DNA of 64,000 nt from Cloacibacillus evryensis DSM 19522 (GTDB lineage: Bacteria; Synergistota; Synergistia; Synergistales; Synergistaceae). The notes under the pieces were generated by a model. That model made no database searches. It saw only the letters and a program-made list of their open reading frames with translations, and was not told the DNA's origin. This document shows, piece by piece, positions 1 through 8,180 of the stretch (position 1 is its first letter; every line of letters starts with the position of its first letter). The translations under genes and the position numbers were made by a program. Where the stretch lies: assembly GCF_000585335.1 (NCBI RefSeq), contig NZ_KK073872.1, positions 440,001 through 504,000 on the forward strand, read 5' to 3'.

Positions 1-1520
1 ACGACGCCGCCGACAACTCCGGCGCGTCCCGCGGCAAATACATGACCGTCAGCGAAGACAAAGACGGCAATTACAGGATAAGCACGCGCATAATGCTCTT
101 CAACTTGCCCGGCACCGTATCGGGCGACAAGACGATGGGCGCGAGCTGGATACTCCCGATATCGTCCGACAAGACCTCCGACGACTACTTCCTCGTCCAG
201 GACGGAGCAAAGGACGATACATACGCCGTTGCAATGGCCCTCGCCGTAAAGACACCCAACTACGCCACAGTCCATATAGCCACAGACACCACATCCGGCG
301 ATACGCCAGTCTCATACGACACAGCCGTAACAGGCAAAAAAGGCTACAGTGAGAAGATAACCTCGTCCGACTGGTCGAACGCCGAAATGTCCGGCGACGT
401 CTACACCGTGACGTTCGCAAAGGTCGCAGGCTACTCCATCAGCGTCAACGACGGCTCCGAAGCTTACACAGTAAGCAAAGACCTCGCGTGGGGAGCGAGC
501 TGGGACGTCAAGGCGACATACAGCAAGATATACGTCTCCGGCGTATCGCTCGACAAAACGGCGCTCGTCCTCGCCCCCGGCGGAAGCGACAAACTGACCG
601 CCACGGTCACGCCAGACGACGCCTACGCCAAAGACGTAACATGGACGACAAGCGACAAAAACATCGCCGAAATCGCGGCGGACGGCACGGTAACGGCGAA
701 AGCGGCGGGCAAAGCGACGATCACCGCGACGGCGAACGACGGCGGCGGAGCATCTGCCGCATGCGCCGTAACCGTGAGGAATAACGCCGGCGACGACCCG
801 ACGGCGCCATCGCTCACGCCCGAGCTTGTCACACACGCGATAGCCCGCCCGGCGGAGATCGAACTCGCCGACAATACCGCGTCCTACGTCACGGACGCGG
901 CAAAACAGACGACAGTCGCGACCGCAGCCGGCTTCAAAGACGAAGACACCGCGCTCACCGCGACGGGAGCCCTTGCCGCCGGCAGCACCGTCGTCAACGG
1001 AGCGGTAAACGACGTCATAGCCAAAGACCCGACCGTCAGCAAAGACATCGTCTACGCGCTGCCGATCGTCGAAAGCAAAGCCGACAAAGCCGGAATGCTC
1101 CACGCCATCAGCTTCAAAGTGAGCGGAGACATATTCGGCGAAGTGACCGGAGCGGAAATACGCGTCCTTAAAGTATTCCCGGACGGCACGGGAGAACTCT
1201 TCACGCCGATATCCGCGCCCGAAGAGATAGCCGACAAAACGGCGGCGCTCTACGACACGAACGAGGCGATGGTAACGGGCGCGATAGACAAAGAGGCGGA
1301 TTACATCCTCACGATCTTCGTCAAAGACGGAGAGTCATTCGACCTCGACGGCAACGCGGACGGCACAGTCATCGACCCGGTATCGATAATCAAAGCGGCG
1401 GCCGCGGAACCCGACCAGCCGGACAACACCCGCAGCCACAACGGAGGCTGCAACACAGGAGCGGCGCTGCCGCTGCTAGCGGCGATGGCTGCGGTACTAA
1501 TAATACGCAAGAAGCGGTAA
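1..1520 (+). CDS. Secreted Ig-like (Big2) protein with Synergist-CTERM tail, 5' end outside window
   Basis: The frame is open from base 3 with no start signal near the first ATG (42), so this is the C-terminal part of a longer surface protein. Around residues 165-245 (counting from the ATG at 42) lies a bacterial Ig-like group 2 domain, with a VSGVSLDKT opening, a TWTTSDKNIAEI core and a GKATITAT strand. Residues about 320-450 form a domain also found just before the tail in the GLUG proteins at 23672 and 28950 (shared FPDGTGELFT-like and VIDPVSIIKA-like segments). The end is NGGCNTG, a hydrophobic helix and RKKR, the Synergist-CTERM signal. It should be exported and anchored at the cell surface through the tail. 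No enzymatic motif is visible and the ligand is unknown. Confidence 0.85.
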   Translation, partial: DAADNSGASRGKYMTVSEDKDGNYRISTRIMLFNLPGTVSGDKTMGASWILPISSDKTSDDYFLVQDGAKDDTYAVAMALAVKTPNYATVHIATDTTSGDTPVSYDTAVTGKKGYSEKITSSDWSNAEMSGDVYTVTFAKVAGYSISVNDGSEAYTVSKDLAWGASWDVKATYSKIYVSGVSLDKTALVLAPGGSDKLTATVTPDDAYAKDVTWTTSDKNIAEIAADGTVTAKAAGKATITATANDGGGASAACAVTVRNNAGDDPTAPSLTPELVTHAIARPAEIELADNTASYVTDAAKQTTVATAAGFKDEDTALTATGALAAGSTVVNGAVNDVIAKDPTVSKDIVYALPIVESKADKAGMLHAISFKVSGDIFGEVTGAEIRVLKVFPDGTGELFTPISAPEEIADKTAALYDTNEAMVTGAIDKEADYILTIFVKDGESFDLDGNADGTVIDPVSIIKAAAAEPDQPDNTRSHNGGCNTGAALPLLAAMAAVLIIRKKR

Positions 1521-1704
1521 ATCGGCGTTTATAAGCACGATTTGCGTCATAACTTAGGGCTCTGGCGTCCTCGCCGTATTAATATACGGCTCCGGTTCCA
1601 GAGCCCAAAGTTATTTAGCAACTCGCACTTCTGGTGAACAAATTAAGCGATTCACACGAAACGCAAAACCGGCGTTTTGGTTCACTGCTTATAAACGCCG
1701 ATTT
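1519..1704. repeat. Long inverted repeat with inner hairpin after the first gene
   Basis: A perfect 19-base inverted repeat (AAATCGGCGTTTATAAGCA at 1519-1537 against its complement at 1686-1704) brackets the region. Inside it a second inverted repeat (1549-1565 with 1598-1614) forms a strong hairpin and probably serves as the terminator of the first gene, whose stop codon touches the outer repeat. The outer motif recurs at 12906/13031 (inverted pair) and singly near 22157 and 45896. Confidence 0.75.
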
Positions 1705-1797
1705 ACGCGATTGTAGGGAAACGATAAACTGCGATTTACGCCTTAAAAGCCTCCCTCGCCGAGGGAGGTGGGCCGGCGCACGGTTTTGCGCCGGGTC

Positions 1798-1923
1798 GGA
1801 AGGAGTGTTGACTTTGGGTTTTGTTTTGCTCTTGATCCTATCTTCTTTCGCATCTTCCGCGGCTCCCGCCGCGGGCTCCGTTCGGCGCGAAAATCGCGCG
1901 CCAAACGGAGCAACACTCCTTCC
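1798..1923. repeat. 126-bp intergenic repeat core with 13-bp inverted ends
   Basis: The ends GGAAGGAGTGTTG and CAACACTCCTTCC are perfect inverted copies. The interior holds two GC hairpins (CCGCGG-type, and one around CGCGCGAAAATCGCGCG-like bases). A second copy of exactly the same length lies inverted at 21869-21994 and a truncated copy at 12740-12846. Short hairpin modules flank the core and then GAGGGAGG-type palindromes. No ORF inside looks real. It resembles a small non-autonomous element or a compound REP/BIME sequence; no target duplication is evident. Confidence 0.6.
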
Positions 1924-1950
1924 GTCATGACGCGGAAAAACACCGCGTCA

Positions 1951-2165
1951 TGCCACCTCTGGTGTGACTACCAGCCGATTCGCACAAATCAGAAAAGCTC
2001 TGATTTGGCTCCCTGGCCGCCTCGGCGAGGGAGGCTTTAAAAGCATAAATCGCAAAAACATGCGGTTGCCACCTCTGGTGTAACTACCAGCCGATTCGCA
2101 CAAATCAGAAAAACACTGATTTGGCTCCCTGGCCGCCTCGGCGAGGGGGCCTTTAAAAGCGTAAA
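1951..2165. repeat. Tandem pair of about 100-bp intergenic repeat modules
   Basis: Two near-identical modules start at 1952 and 2068. Each runs GCCACCTCTGGTGT, ACTACCAGCCGATTCGCAC, an AAATCAG/CTGATTT hairpin, GGCTCCCTGGCCGCCTCGGC, then GAGGG and TTTAAAAGC. An inverted copy lies at 21691-21783 and diverged copies near 50089-50260. The 116-bp period and the hairpin rule out a CRISPR array. Confidence 0.7.
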
Positions 2166-2168
2166 CCG

Positions 2169-2262
2169 CAATCGCTGAATATCGACAAATAGTCTTTTGC
2201 GAGTGCCCGCTAAACCCCAGTTTACCATTCCCTCGCAATCGCGTAAACCCCGGTTTACCGTT
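2169..2262. repeat. About 90-bp repeat shared with 22049-22138
   Basis: This stretch (…TGAATATCGACAAA…TGCCCGCTAAA…CTCGCAATCGCGTAAA…) is paralleled at 22049-22138 with scattered substitutions. In both places it closes a mosaic of the other intergenic modules, so the whole 1740-2270 block and the 21650-22140 block are rearranged versions of the same set of parts. Confidence 0.55.
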
Positions 2263-2314
2263 CATTTCCAATCGTGTGAACGGCTGTCGTTGCCGTGCTT
2301 TTGCCCGGAGGCGT

Positions 2315-3508
2315 TTAATAATATTTTTTCTCCACGTGCCGGCCCAGCCTTGTCATTACTGCCGCGAGGTCGTCCATCAGGCGCGATTTGACGCGCAGTT
2401 CGGTGGGGAAGTCGGGGTTCTGGTGCGCCGGGTTCACCGCCTTGCCGATGAAGAGGTTCAGGTGGGTGCATTGCTCGATGAGGATCTTTGCGAGCTTTGC
2501 CGCGCCGTGCGGGTCGTCGAGTTCCGAGATCATGTTCGGGACGGCGGGGCGGTCGATGTATTCCCCGATCATCTCGATGGCGCGTTTGAGCGTCATTACC
2601 CCCTCCGTCACGAGGTCTATGCCCTCTATCGCCGCCGTCGGCGGGATGTCGCTGTCGGTGTAGTCGATGTTGACACGCAGCGGGCGTTTGAGCTCGCGCG
2701 CCAGTATTTCGGAGCTGGTGCCGCCGCTGACGATGTGCAGACCTCTGGTCTCGATGTAGTCTCTGACGAGCCGCGAATCGTCCTCCGGGTTTTTCGGCGG
2801 CCCGGAGAAGAGGCTGACCGGCTGTCGGGGCAGGATGTGCGCGATGGAGACGGTGGTGTCGTCGCCCGGTTTGCCGAGGTAGAGGTCTTTCGCTACGTCG
2901 AGCACGCGGTTGATGACGCGCGGCGCGGAGAGTTTTTCGCCGCAGGGGCCGCAGAGGAAGTCGGCCACTTCGTCGCAGCCCCAGCCGAAGGAGAGGGTCT
3001 CTCCCATGCCGGCCTGCGTCACGCCGTCGCTGACGATGACGAAGTAGTCGCCCTCGCGCGCGGTGAAGCGGCTTTCGCGCACGAGCTTGCCCTCGATCGT
3101 CTTTTCCTCGTATTCAAAGGGGATATGGCGGCCGTCACGGATGAGCATACAGGGTGGGTTGTCGTATTCCGCGAGGTAGCCGCTGCCGTCTTTCCGGATG
3201 CTGAGGATCATGAAGGTGGAGTAGGCGATGCCGCGCACTTTGCAGACGGGCAGCGTATGCGCGATGGTGTCCACGGTGTCTTCGATGGAGGCGCCGCGGC
3301 TGATCATCGTCGATATTATTTTTGAGGTCAGCGTCGAAAGGATGTTGGCTTTGACGCCGCTGCCGAGTCCGTCCGAGAGTACGAGCAGCATGCTCTCCGG
3401 CGAGTTTATCACCTGCACGCGGTCGCCGCAGAGCTCTTCGTTTTTCTTTATCAGGCTGTTATAGCAGGCGTCTATGCATATACTATCCATTGCCGTTGTT
3501 TCCGTCAT
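2315..3508 (-). CDS. SpoIIE-family PP2C-type protein phosphatase
   Basis: The first 230 or so residues form a PP2C/SpoIIE phosphatase domain. Metal-binding aspartates are visible in VLSDGLGSGVKA (about 43-54), FVIVSDGVTQAG (about 157-167) and GDDTTVSIAH (about 225). The remaining 170 residues are mostly helical and unassigned. The gene overlaps the 3' end of the hydrogenase gene by 26 bases (or 8 if the second Met is used; neither start has a clear ribosome site), implying translational coupling. SpoIIE phosphatases beside PAS-containing [FeFe]-hydrogenases occur in several anaerobes, suggesting that the pair relays an H2 or redox signal through serine/threonine dephosphorylation. The substrate is not encoded here. 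Confidence 0.85.
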   Translation of the reverse strand: MTETTAMDSICIDACYNSLIKKNEELCGDRVQVINSPESMLLVLSDGLGSGVKANILSTLTSKIISTMISRGASIEDTVDTIAHTLPVCKVRGIAYSTFMILSIRKDGSGYLAEYDNPPCMLIRDGRHIPFEYEEKTIEGKLVRESRFTAREGDYFVIVSDGVTQAGMGETLSFGWGCDEVADFLCGPCGEKLSAPRVINRVLDVAKDLYLGKPGDDTTVSIAHILPRQPVSLFSGPPKNPEDDSRLVRDYIETRGLHIVSGGTSSEILARELKRPLRVNIDYTDSDIPPTAAIEGIDLVTEGVMTLKRAIEMIGEYIDRPAVPNMISELDDPHGAAKLAKILIEQCTHLNLFIGKAVNPAHQNPDFPTELRVKSRLMDDLAAVMTRLGRHVEKKYY

Positions 3509-5291
3509 AGACGATCAGGTCTTTCAGTTTCGTCAGTGTTACTTTGGTCTCGGCGGTCGTTTCGCCGAGAAGGCTAGCGATCTCCTGCGCCACGGTCATC
3601 TGTTTGTCGATGACGTTCTGCGCCATTTCCATCGTCTCCAGTTTAAGTTTGTTGAGCGATTCGGTCTCCTGTTCCTGCTTCGTCACGTCGTGAAGGAAGG
3701 CGATCGCGAGCCCCTGTTCGGGGATATAGATTATGGTCTGGTTGACGGTGATGCCGCGCTCGTCATAGCTCACTTTGTGGAGCGGGATGTTTCTTTCCTC
3801 GCCTACCGCGAGGGCGAAGTCGAGGGGGTCGAGGAACTCTTCGATGCGGCGGCCCACGATCTCGTTTTTCGTGAGTTTAAGGAGGTGCTGCGCCGCTATG
3901 TTGCACTCCTTGACGCGCAGGTCGTGGTCCACGGCGATGATGTAGTCGGGGCTGACGGAGAGGGTGACGTTGGCGAGCGTCTCCGATATCTGGCTCATGT
4001 AGGGCAGGCACATGTAAAGTTCCGCCTTGTTCTGGTAGACGGCGATCGCCTTGTCGCGGCAGGTACGGTAGCCGCAGCTTCCGCAGTTGAGCTCGTGTTC
4101 CGGCTTCGTCTTGCCGATCTCCGCCAGTATCGAGCGTATCGTCTCCTCGTCGGGGATGTCCTCCCTCAAAGGTTTCGGCTCTATATGGCGGCGCAGGTCG
4201 AGCGAGGAGATGTCCGCCTCGCGGATGTTTTTCTCCGCGCGCAGGTAGCGTATCATGTCGATGCCAGTGCTGACGGGGTGATATTCCGTGTCCGGCTTTT
4301 CGGGGCCGTTGATGCAGCTGCCGTAGCAGGTGCTGGCCTCGATGAAGCAGTTGTGGATGCGCCCCTCGCTGATCTCTTCCAGCAGCTCGATGACGTCTTT
4401 CGCGCCCTGCACGCTGAGGAAGGTATACTTGTTGAAGACGTGGGAATCTTCGGGGAGGTTGGCGCGGACGTCCTTCACGATGCCCTCGAATACAGGGTAG
4501 ATCGCCGAAGAGCTGGGGTCGTTGCCAAAGTAGCCCTCGGCGCATTTTTCAAGCTCGATGTCCTCTTTTATGAACCAGCGGGCGAGCTGTTTGAAGGTGA
4601 CGACGCCGTCGATGAAGCGTTTTTCAGAGACGCGCGCCTCCTCTATCTTCGAGATGCAGGGGGCGAAAAAGACGATCAGCGCGTCGTCGCCGTACTTTTT
4701 GCGAAGGAATTCGCCGTGGGCCTCCATCGGGGATAGCACCTGCGCGAGCTGCGGCGTGAGCTGCGGGAAGTATTTCTGCACGAGGAAGACGACGGAGGGA
4801 CAGCAGGTCGTGATCATATTGTCCATAGAGTCGCTTTCGAGGATACGCGCGTATTCCTTTGTCACGGCGTGCGCGCCGACGGAGGTCTCCTCCACGGCGT
4901 CAAAGCCGAGGCGATGCAGCGCCCCCGCGAGGCGGAAACGGTTCTCCGCGCCGAAGGAGGCGATGTACGAAGGGGCCAGCGCCGCGATCGCGCGCGCCGC
5001 CCCCTGTTCGCCTTGGCGAACATTTGAAAATACCTCCGGGGGCAAGCCTGCGGACGCGTCTGCCGTGCGCGCCGCCCCCTGTTCGCCAACGGCCTGCTTG
5101 ATGGCGCTGATGTCGTTTACCAGGGACTTCGCGTGCTGGGGGCAGTTGCGTATGCAGCGCCCGCAGAGGATGCATTCGTTCTCCAGCACTTCGACGTGAT
5201 TGTTGCTGTACTTTATCGATTTTACGGGGCAGACTTTAAGGCACTTATAGCAGTTCTTGCAGTTTGCCTCCGCGACATTTATATATTTCAT
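3483..5291 (-). CDS. Sensory-type [FeFe]-hydrogenase with ferredoxin and PAS domains (HydS-like, group C)
   Basis: Domains in order: a 2x[4Fe-4S] ferredoxin (Cys 11, 14, 17, 21 and 40, 43, 46, 50); a low-complexity linker (about 66-105); and the H-cluster domain with TTCCPS (163-164), FFAPCISK (212) and EASTCYGSC (322, 326). Then comes a further Fe-S segment, NCGSCGYRTC…MC (403-428), and a PAS domain (about 446-555) with a C-terminal helix. This is the layout of group C sensory hydrogenases rather than of catabolic or bifurcating ones. It is expected to sense H2 or redox state in the cytoplasm and signal through PAS. It lies between the ferredoxin gene (TAATG overlap) and the phosphatase gene. 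The linker contains GEQGAAR twice, which looks like a small in-frame duplication. Confidence 0.88.
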   Translation of the reverse strand: MKYINVAEANCKNCYKCLKVCPVKSIKYSNNHVEVLENECILCGRCIRNCPQHAKSLVNDISAIKQAVGEQGAARTADASAGLPPEVFSNVRQGEQGAARAIAALAPSYIASFGAENRFRLAGALHRLGFDAVEETSVGAHAVTKEYARILESDSMDNMITTCCPSVVFLVQKYFPQLTPQLAQVLSPMEAHGEFLRKKYGDDALIVFFAPCISKIEEARVSEKRFIDGVVTFKQLARWFIKEDIELEKCAEGYFGNDPSSSAIYPVFEGIVKDVRANLPEDSHVFNKYTFLSVQGAKDVIELLEEISEGRIHNCFIEASTCYGSCINGPEKPDTEYHPVSTGIDMIRYLRAEKNIREADISSLDLRRHIEPKPLREDIPDEETIRSILAEIGKTKPEHELNCGSCGYRTCRDKAIAVYQNKAELYMCLPYMSQISETLANVTLSVSPDYIIAVDHDLRVKECNIAAQHLLKLTKNEIVGRRIEEFLDPLDFALAVGEERNIPLHKVSYDERGITVNQTIIYIPEQGLAIAFLHDVTKQEQETESLNKLKLETMEMAQNVIDKQMTVAQEIASLLGETTAETKVTLTKLKDLIVYDGNNGNG

Positions 5292-5557
5292 TATCCATTA
5301 CCACCTGCGATCACATCATCAAAAAACATTTCTATATGGTCCGGGTCCACAAAGTGGATCTCGCCGTTTACCTTCACCGATACTCCCGCCTCTTCGCAGC
5401 GCCCCATACAGAACGAACCGGAGAGGTTCACCTTCTCCGTGAGGCCGCGCTCCGTCACCAGTTTCGTCAGCCCCTCCACGACGCGGCGCGCGCCTTTTAG
5501 ATGGCAGGAACTGCCGACGCAAATCACAACATCTGTCAAACCGTTTCCCTCCCGCAC
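5291..5557 (-). CDS. Thioredoxin-like [2Fe-2S] ferredoxin (NuoE/HydC-type)
   Basis: An 88-residue protein with the thioredoxin-like ferredoxin pattern: CVGSSCHLKG near the N-terminus and CMGRCEEAGV near residue 50, giving the four cluster cysteines. Family members pass electrons to NADH-linked or hydrogenase partners. It is the first gene of the redox operon, and its stop codon overlaps the start codon of the hydrogenase gene, so it is likely the electron partner of that protein. The start is the Met before REGNGLTD; a purine-rich sequence precedes it. Confidence 0.85.
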   Translation of the reverse strand: MREGNGLTDVVICVGSSCHLKGARRVVEGLTKLVTERGLTEKVNLSGSFCMGRCEEAGVSVKVNGEIHFVDPDHIEMFFDDVIAGGNG

Positions 5558-5601
5558 GATAAGATATCACCACACTCTATATTGTAGCAGAAAATGCTTT
5601 A

Positions 5602-5619
5602 TTGTGATTAAATTCACAC
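5602..5619. promoter_or_regulatory. Palindromic operator candidate (Rex- or CRP/FNR-like) upstream of the hydrogenase operon
   Basis: TGTGATTAAATTCACA (5603-5618) is a near-perfect palindrome, about 45 bases upstream of the ferredoxin gene and next to a TACAAT -10-like box on the minus strand. It fits TGTGA-N6-TCACA (CRP/FNR family) and also resembles the Rex site TTGTGAA-N4-TTCACAA. A Rex site would make sense for an NADH/redox-controlled hydrogenase operon. The assignment between the two families is open. Confidence 0.5.
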
Positions 5620-5654
5620 AACAAAGATATGAGGTCTCTTCGCCGGGCCGCGCC

Positions 5655-7460
5655 TCAGGAGAGGTATCGCCGCAGATACCTGTCGATAACATAGTTCATG
5701 TAGGAGTGGAGGAAGGAGAAGGCGACGAGCGGCGCTTCGTTTTTTATGACGTAGGTGGCTCCGCCCTCTTTTGAGACGATGTCGATGTTCCTGAAGGGGA
5801 AGTCGGCGTTCGTGACGCAGCGGTAGTTTGAACGCTCCTGCGCGAGAAGGCCGACGGCCCGCATGTGTTCCCTGAATTCTTCCGGCGTGTAGCGGAGTTC
5901 TCTGTCCCCCAGCGTCCAGGGGGTGTGGATGCCGACGCGCCCGGCCTCGATATCCGCGGCGGAATATTCGGGGTAGACCTCGATGACGCTGACCTCGGAG
6001 AGCGAGCTCATGAAGGCCTTTCTTCTCGCGCGGTAGTATTTCATGAGTTCGTCCCTCTCGTCCTCACTCGCGGCGGCCCTGTCGAATATCCGCCGCGCGA
6101 GGTGCTCGGGCATCGATTCCGGAGAGAGCCTGTGCATGAACTTTACGACGTCGCCCCCCGGCGCGGAACGTTTGTCCTCGATGTCGCGGTGCAGTTCCTT
6201 CAGGTCGCCGATCCCGTATGTTTTGACAAGGGGCTTCGCGCAGGCGAGCAGGTTGCCGAACTGCTCGCTTACAAAGGCGGCTTTATCGGGGCTCTTCGAG
6301 AAAAAGGCGGTGACCTCCTCCTCTTTGCCCTTGAAGCAGGAGAAGCGCATCGAACAGAGGCCCTCCGCCGCGCCGATATATTCGCTAAAGAGAGATCTGT
6401 TGGGGCGCGTGAGGTAATAGGGCTCCACCTGCCCTGAGATATAAAGCGGGATCCACGACGACGCGGCGCAGAACATCTCGTCGGCGTCAAGGTTGAGGTC
6501 GTGGATCACCTTTATGCGGTGCCCGCGCGAGAGTATCTCCCGCATGAGGGCGGTCCAGCCGCCGCGAAAGCGCGGCGAGCGGGCGAACCAACTGAAATCG
6601 GAGGCGCAGACGCGGATGTCCGCGGGTTCTTTGGCGGCGAGGATCGTTTCCGTAAATTTAAGGAACGCGGAATAAACGCCGTCCGCTCCGCGGAAAATTT
6701 CCTCGGTGAATTTTACTCCCTCCGCCTGCGCGTCTTTCCCGTTCTTTTCGTTAGAGGAAAGGCCGCGCGGCTCCGCGGAGTCGATCCCCTGCAGCAGAAG
6801 GCGCGTCGGAGCAGCGGAGCCGGATTCGCGGAACCACTCAAACAGCTTCGCCGTTATGTATTCCTCGTCGGCAGCCTCGTCCGCCGGGACCCTGAGCTCT
6901 TCCGACAGCTCTTTGGGAATGCCGTGCGAGCGGCAAAGAAAGGCGAAATAGCGGCAGATATCGCGCAGTATCGGGTCGTCTGTTCCCATGCCGCGCCTGC
7001 CGCTGCGGTAGCGTGATATCGAAGAGCTGTCCACGTTCACGTAACGGGCCACCGCGGCGTTCGACGTCTTGAAGGCCTCCATCAGGAGGCTGAACTTCTG
7101 CGCCGTCCCCGCGCGCTGCTTTTTCTTCCTGCCGCGCAGCGAAGCCTGCGGCTCCGGGCGTTTCTTCTCCCTGAGGGACGAGTCGTCGGCGTTGAGCCAG
7201 CGCGCGACGGCGTCATGGAGCACCTCCTCCCGGTGCGCGCCGACCAGTTTTCTGAGTTCACCGACCCTGTCGCCGTTCTCCGCGAGTTTTGCCGCCCCGG
7301 CGGCTAAATAGGCCACCGTTTTGCCGTAGCGCGGCGGCTTATGCTTCGCCCCGAGGTAACGGCAGACGCATGAGGCATCAAGCCCCGAACTGCGGGCCAG
7401 CGCGGAGCTGGTAGCGGCGATGGCCTCCTTGAGCAGGGAGAGTTTTTCATGAAAGAGCAT
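5655..7460 (-). CDS. Large regulator-like protein with duplicated N-terminal HTH
   Basis: About 601 residues. I do not recognise a named family. The N-terminus contains two similar helix-turn-helix-like units: about 5-75 (KLSLLKEAIAATSSALAR, then SGLDASCVCRYLGA) and about 120-190 (KFSLLMEAFKTSNAAVAR, then VNVDSSSISRYRSG). Each has the XRE-like SxxxRYxxG recognition pattern. The remaining 400 residues show no signal peptide or membrane segment and no recognised motif, and could be a sensor domain. I moved the start to the third residue because GGAGG lies directly before the first ATG and six bases before the second. It is a single gene, divergent from the protease genes. Confidence 0.6.
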   Translation of the reverse strand: MLFHEKLSLLKEAIAATSSALARSSGLDASCVCRYLGAKHKPPRYGKTVAYLAAGAAKLAENGDRVGELRKLVGAHREEVLHDAVARWLNADDSSLREKKRPEPQASLRGRKKKQRAGTAQKFSLLMEAFKTSNAAVARYVNVDSSSISRYRSGRRGMGTDDPILRDICRYFAFLCRSHGIPKELSEELRVPADEAADEEYITAKLFEWFRESGSAAPTRLLLQGIDSAEPRGLSSNEKNGKDAQAEGVKFTEEIFRGADGVYSAFLKFTETILAAKEPADIRVCASDFSWFARSPRFRGGWTALMREILSRGHRIKVIHDLNLDADEMFCAASSWIPLYISGQVEPYYLTRPNRSLFSEYIGAAEGLCSMRFSCFKGKEEEVTAFFSKSPDKAAFVSEQFGNLLACAKPLVKTYGIGDLKELHRDIEDKRSAPGGDVVKFMHRLSPESMPEHLARRIFDRAAASEDERDELMKYYRARRKAFMSSLSEVSVIEVYPEYSAADIEAGRVGIHTPWTLGDRELRYTPEEFREHMRAVGLLAQERSNYRCVTNADFPFRNIDIVSKEGGATYVIKNEAPLVAFSFLHSYMNYVIDRYLRRYLS

Positions 7461-7742
7461 CGGCATCCTCCTTTATGGTACTGGCTGATATAATTATCGT
7501 CTATAAGAAATTATTTTACAATACCGGTTGTACTGAAAATGAAAAATCGGCATTGCCAATTTCAGTGGCGCGCAATTATTGTTTTCTTTTAGGATGGCGG
7601 TGGTTTTTTTGTTGACGGAGATATATAATATTTTCAGAAGTTTCGCGCGGAGAAAAACTCAAGGCCCGGGAAAAGCGGCGTCAAGCCGGAATCATCACGG
7701 AAAAAGAGCCGCGCCGGTTTCAAGACGGTATGTGGATGGAAG

Positions 7743-8156
7743 GTGAAATGTTCTATGAAAAGATTGTTTTTAGCGATCGTATGTCTTATGTTTACCGCCG
7801 GTTCGGCCTATTCCTGCCAGCCCGGCGCGCCGAAGGGGGCCTCTGACAAGGCGGCTCCGGATCACGTGGAAAACGAGGCGATCGCGCTGGTCAGGGTCCC
7901 GCCGGAGATGCGCGCCCAGGACGAACGCCGCCGCCTCTTCGGCGAGCTTTGCCGGAAAATAGCCGCGGGAGCGGGAGCGGAAGTGCTCTATATCTCCCCG
8001 ATATATGAAGACTCCGAAAACGGCATCGCCCACATGAGGTCCGCCGACAAATCGGCGAAGGAACTCATCGCGCTGCTCAAAAAGGACAAGAACGTCATCG
8101 GAGCCTCGCCGAACCACATCACCAGGCTGTCACCGCCCATAAAAAGCTCAAAATGA
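7743..8156 (+). CDS. Secreted propeptide-like protein (stand-alone I9-type chaperone/inhibitor?)
   Basis: A 137-residue protein with an N-terminal signal sequence (basic start, hydrophobic core, end near SAYSC, possibly a weak lipobox). The mature part (VENEAIALVRV … KSAKELIALLKKDKNVIGAS … PNHITRL) parallels the prodomain of the subtilisin encoded 25 bases downstream (AENQVIVLLRD … KTADELISALKDTPEVIGVA … KNYMRKAL). It is therefore probably a free-standing copy of the protease propeptide that folds or inhibits the enzyme. This is inference from pattern matching; no experimental homologue is known to me. It is likely cotranscribed with the protease. Confidence 0.6.
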   Translation: MKCSMKRLFLAIVCLMFTAGSAYSCQPGAPKGASDKAAPDHVENEAIALVRVPPEMRAQDERRRLFGELCRKIAAGAGAEVLYISPIYEDSENGIAHMRSADKSAKELIALLKKDKNVIGASPNHITRLSPPIKSSK

Positions 8157-8180
8157 GTGAGATGAAAGGATAGTAATCGA

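Noticed and set aside
1951-2165. Possible CRISPR array
   Set aside because: Only two long units with an internal hairpin and no spacer-like unique sequences of constant size; no cas genes.
1634-2271. Several open frames inside the intergenic repeats
   Set aside because: They follow the repeat modules, differ between copies and lack ribosome sites; 21413-21844 is the same case.
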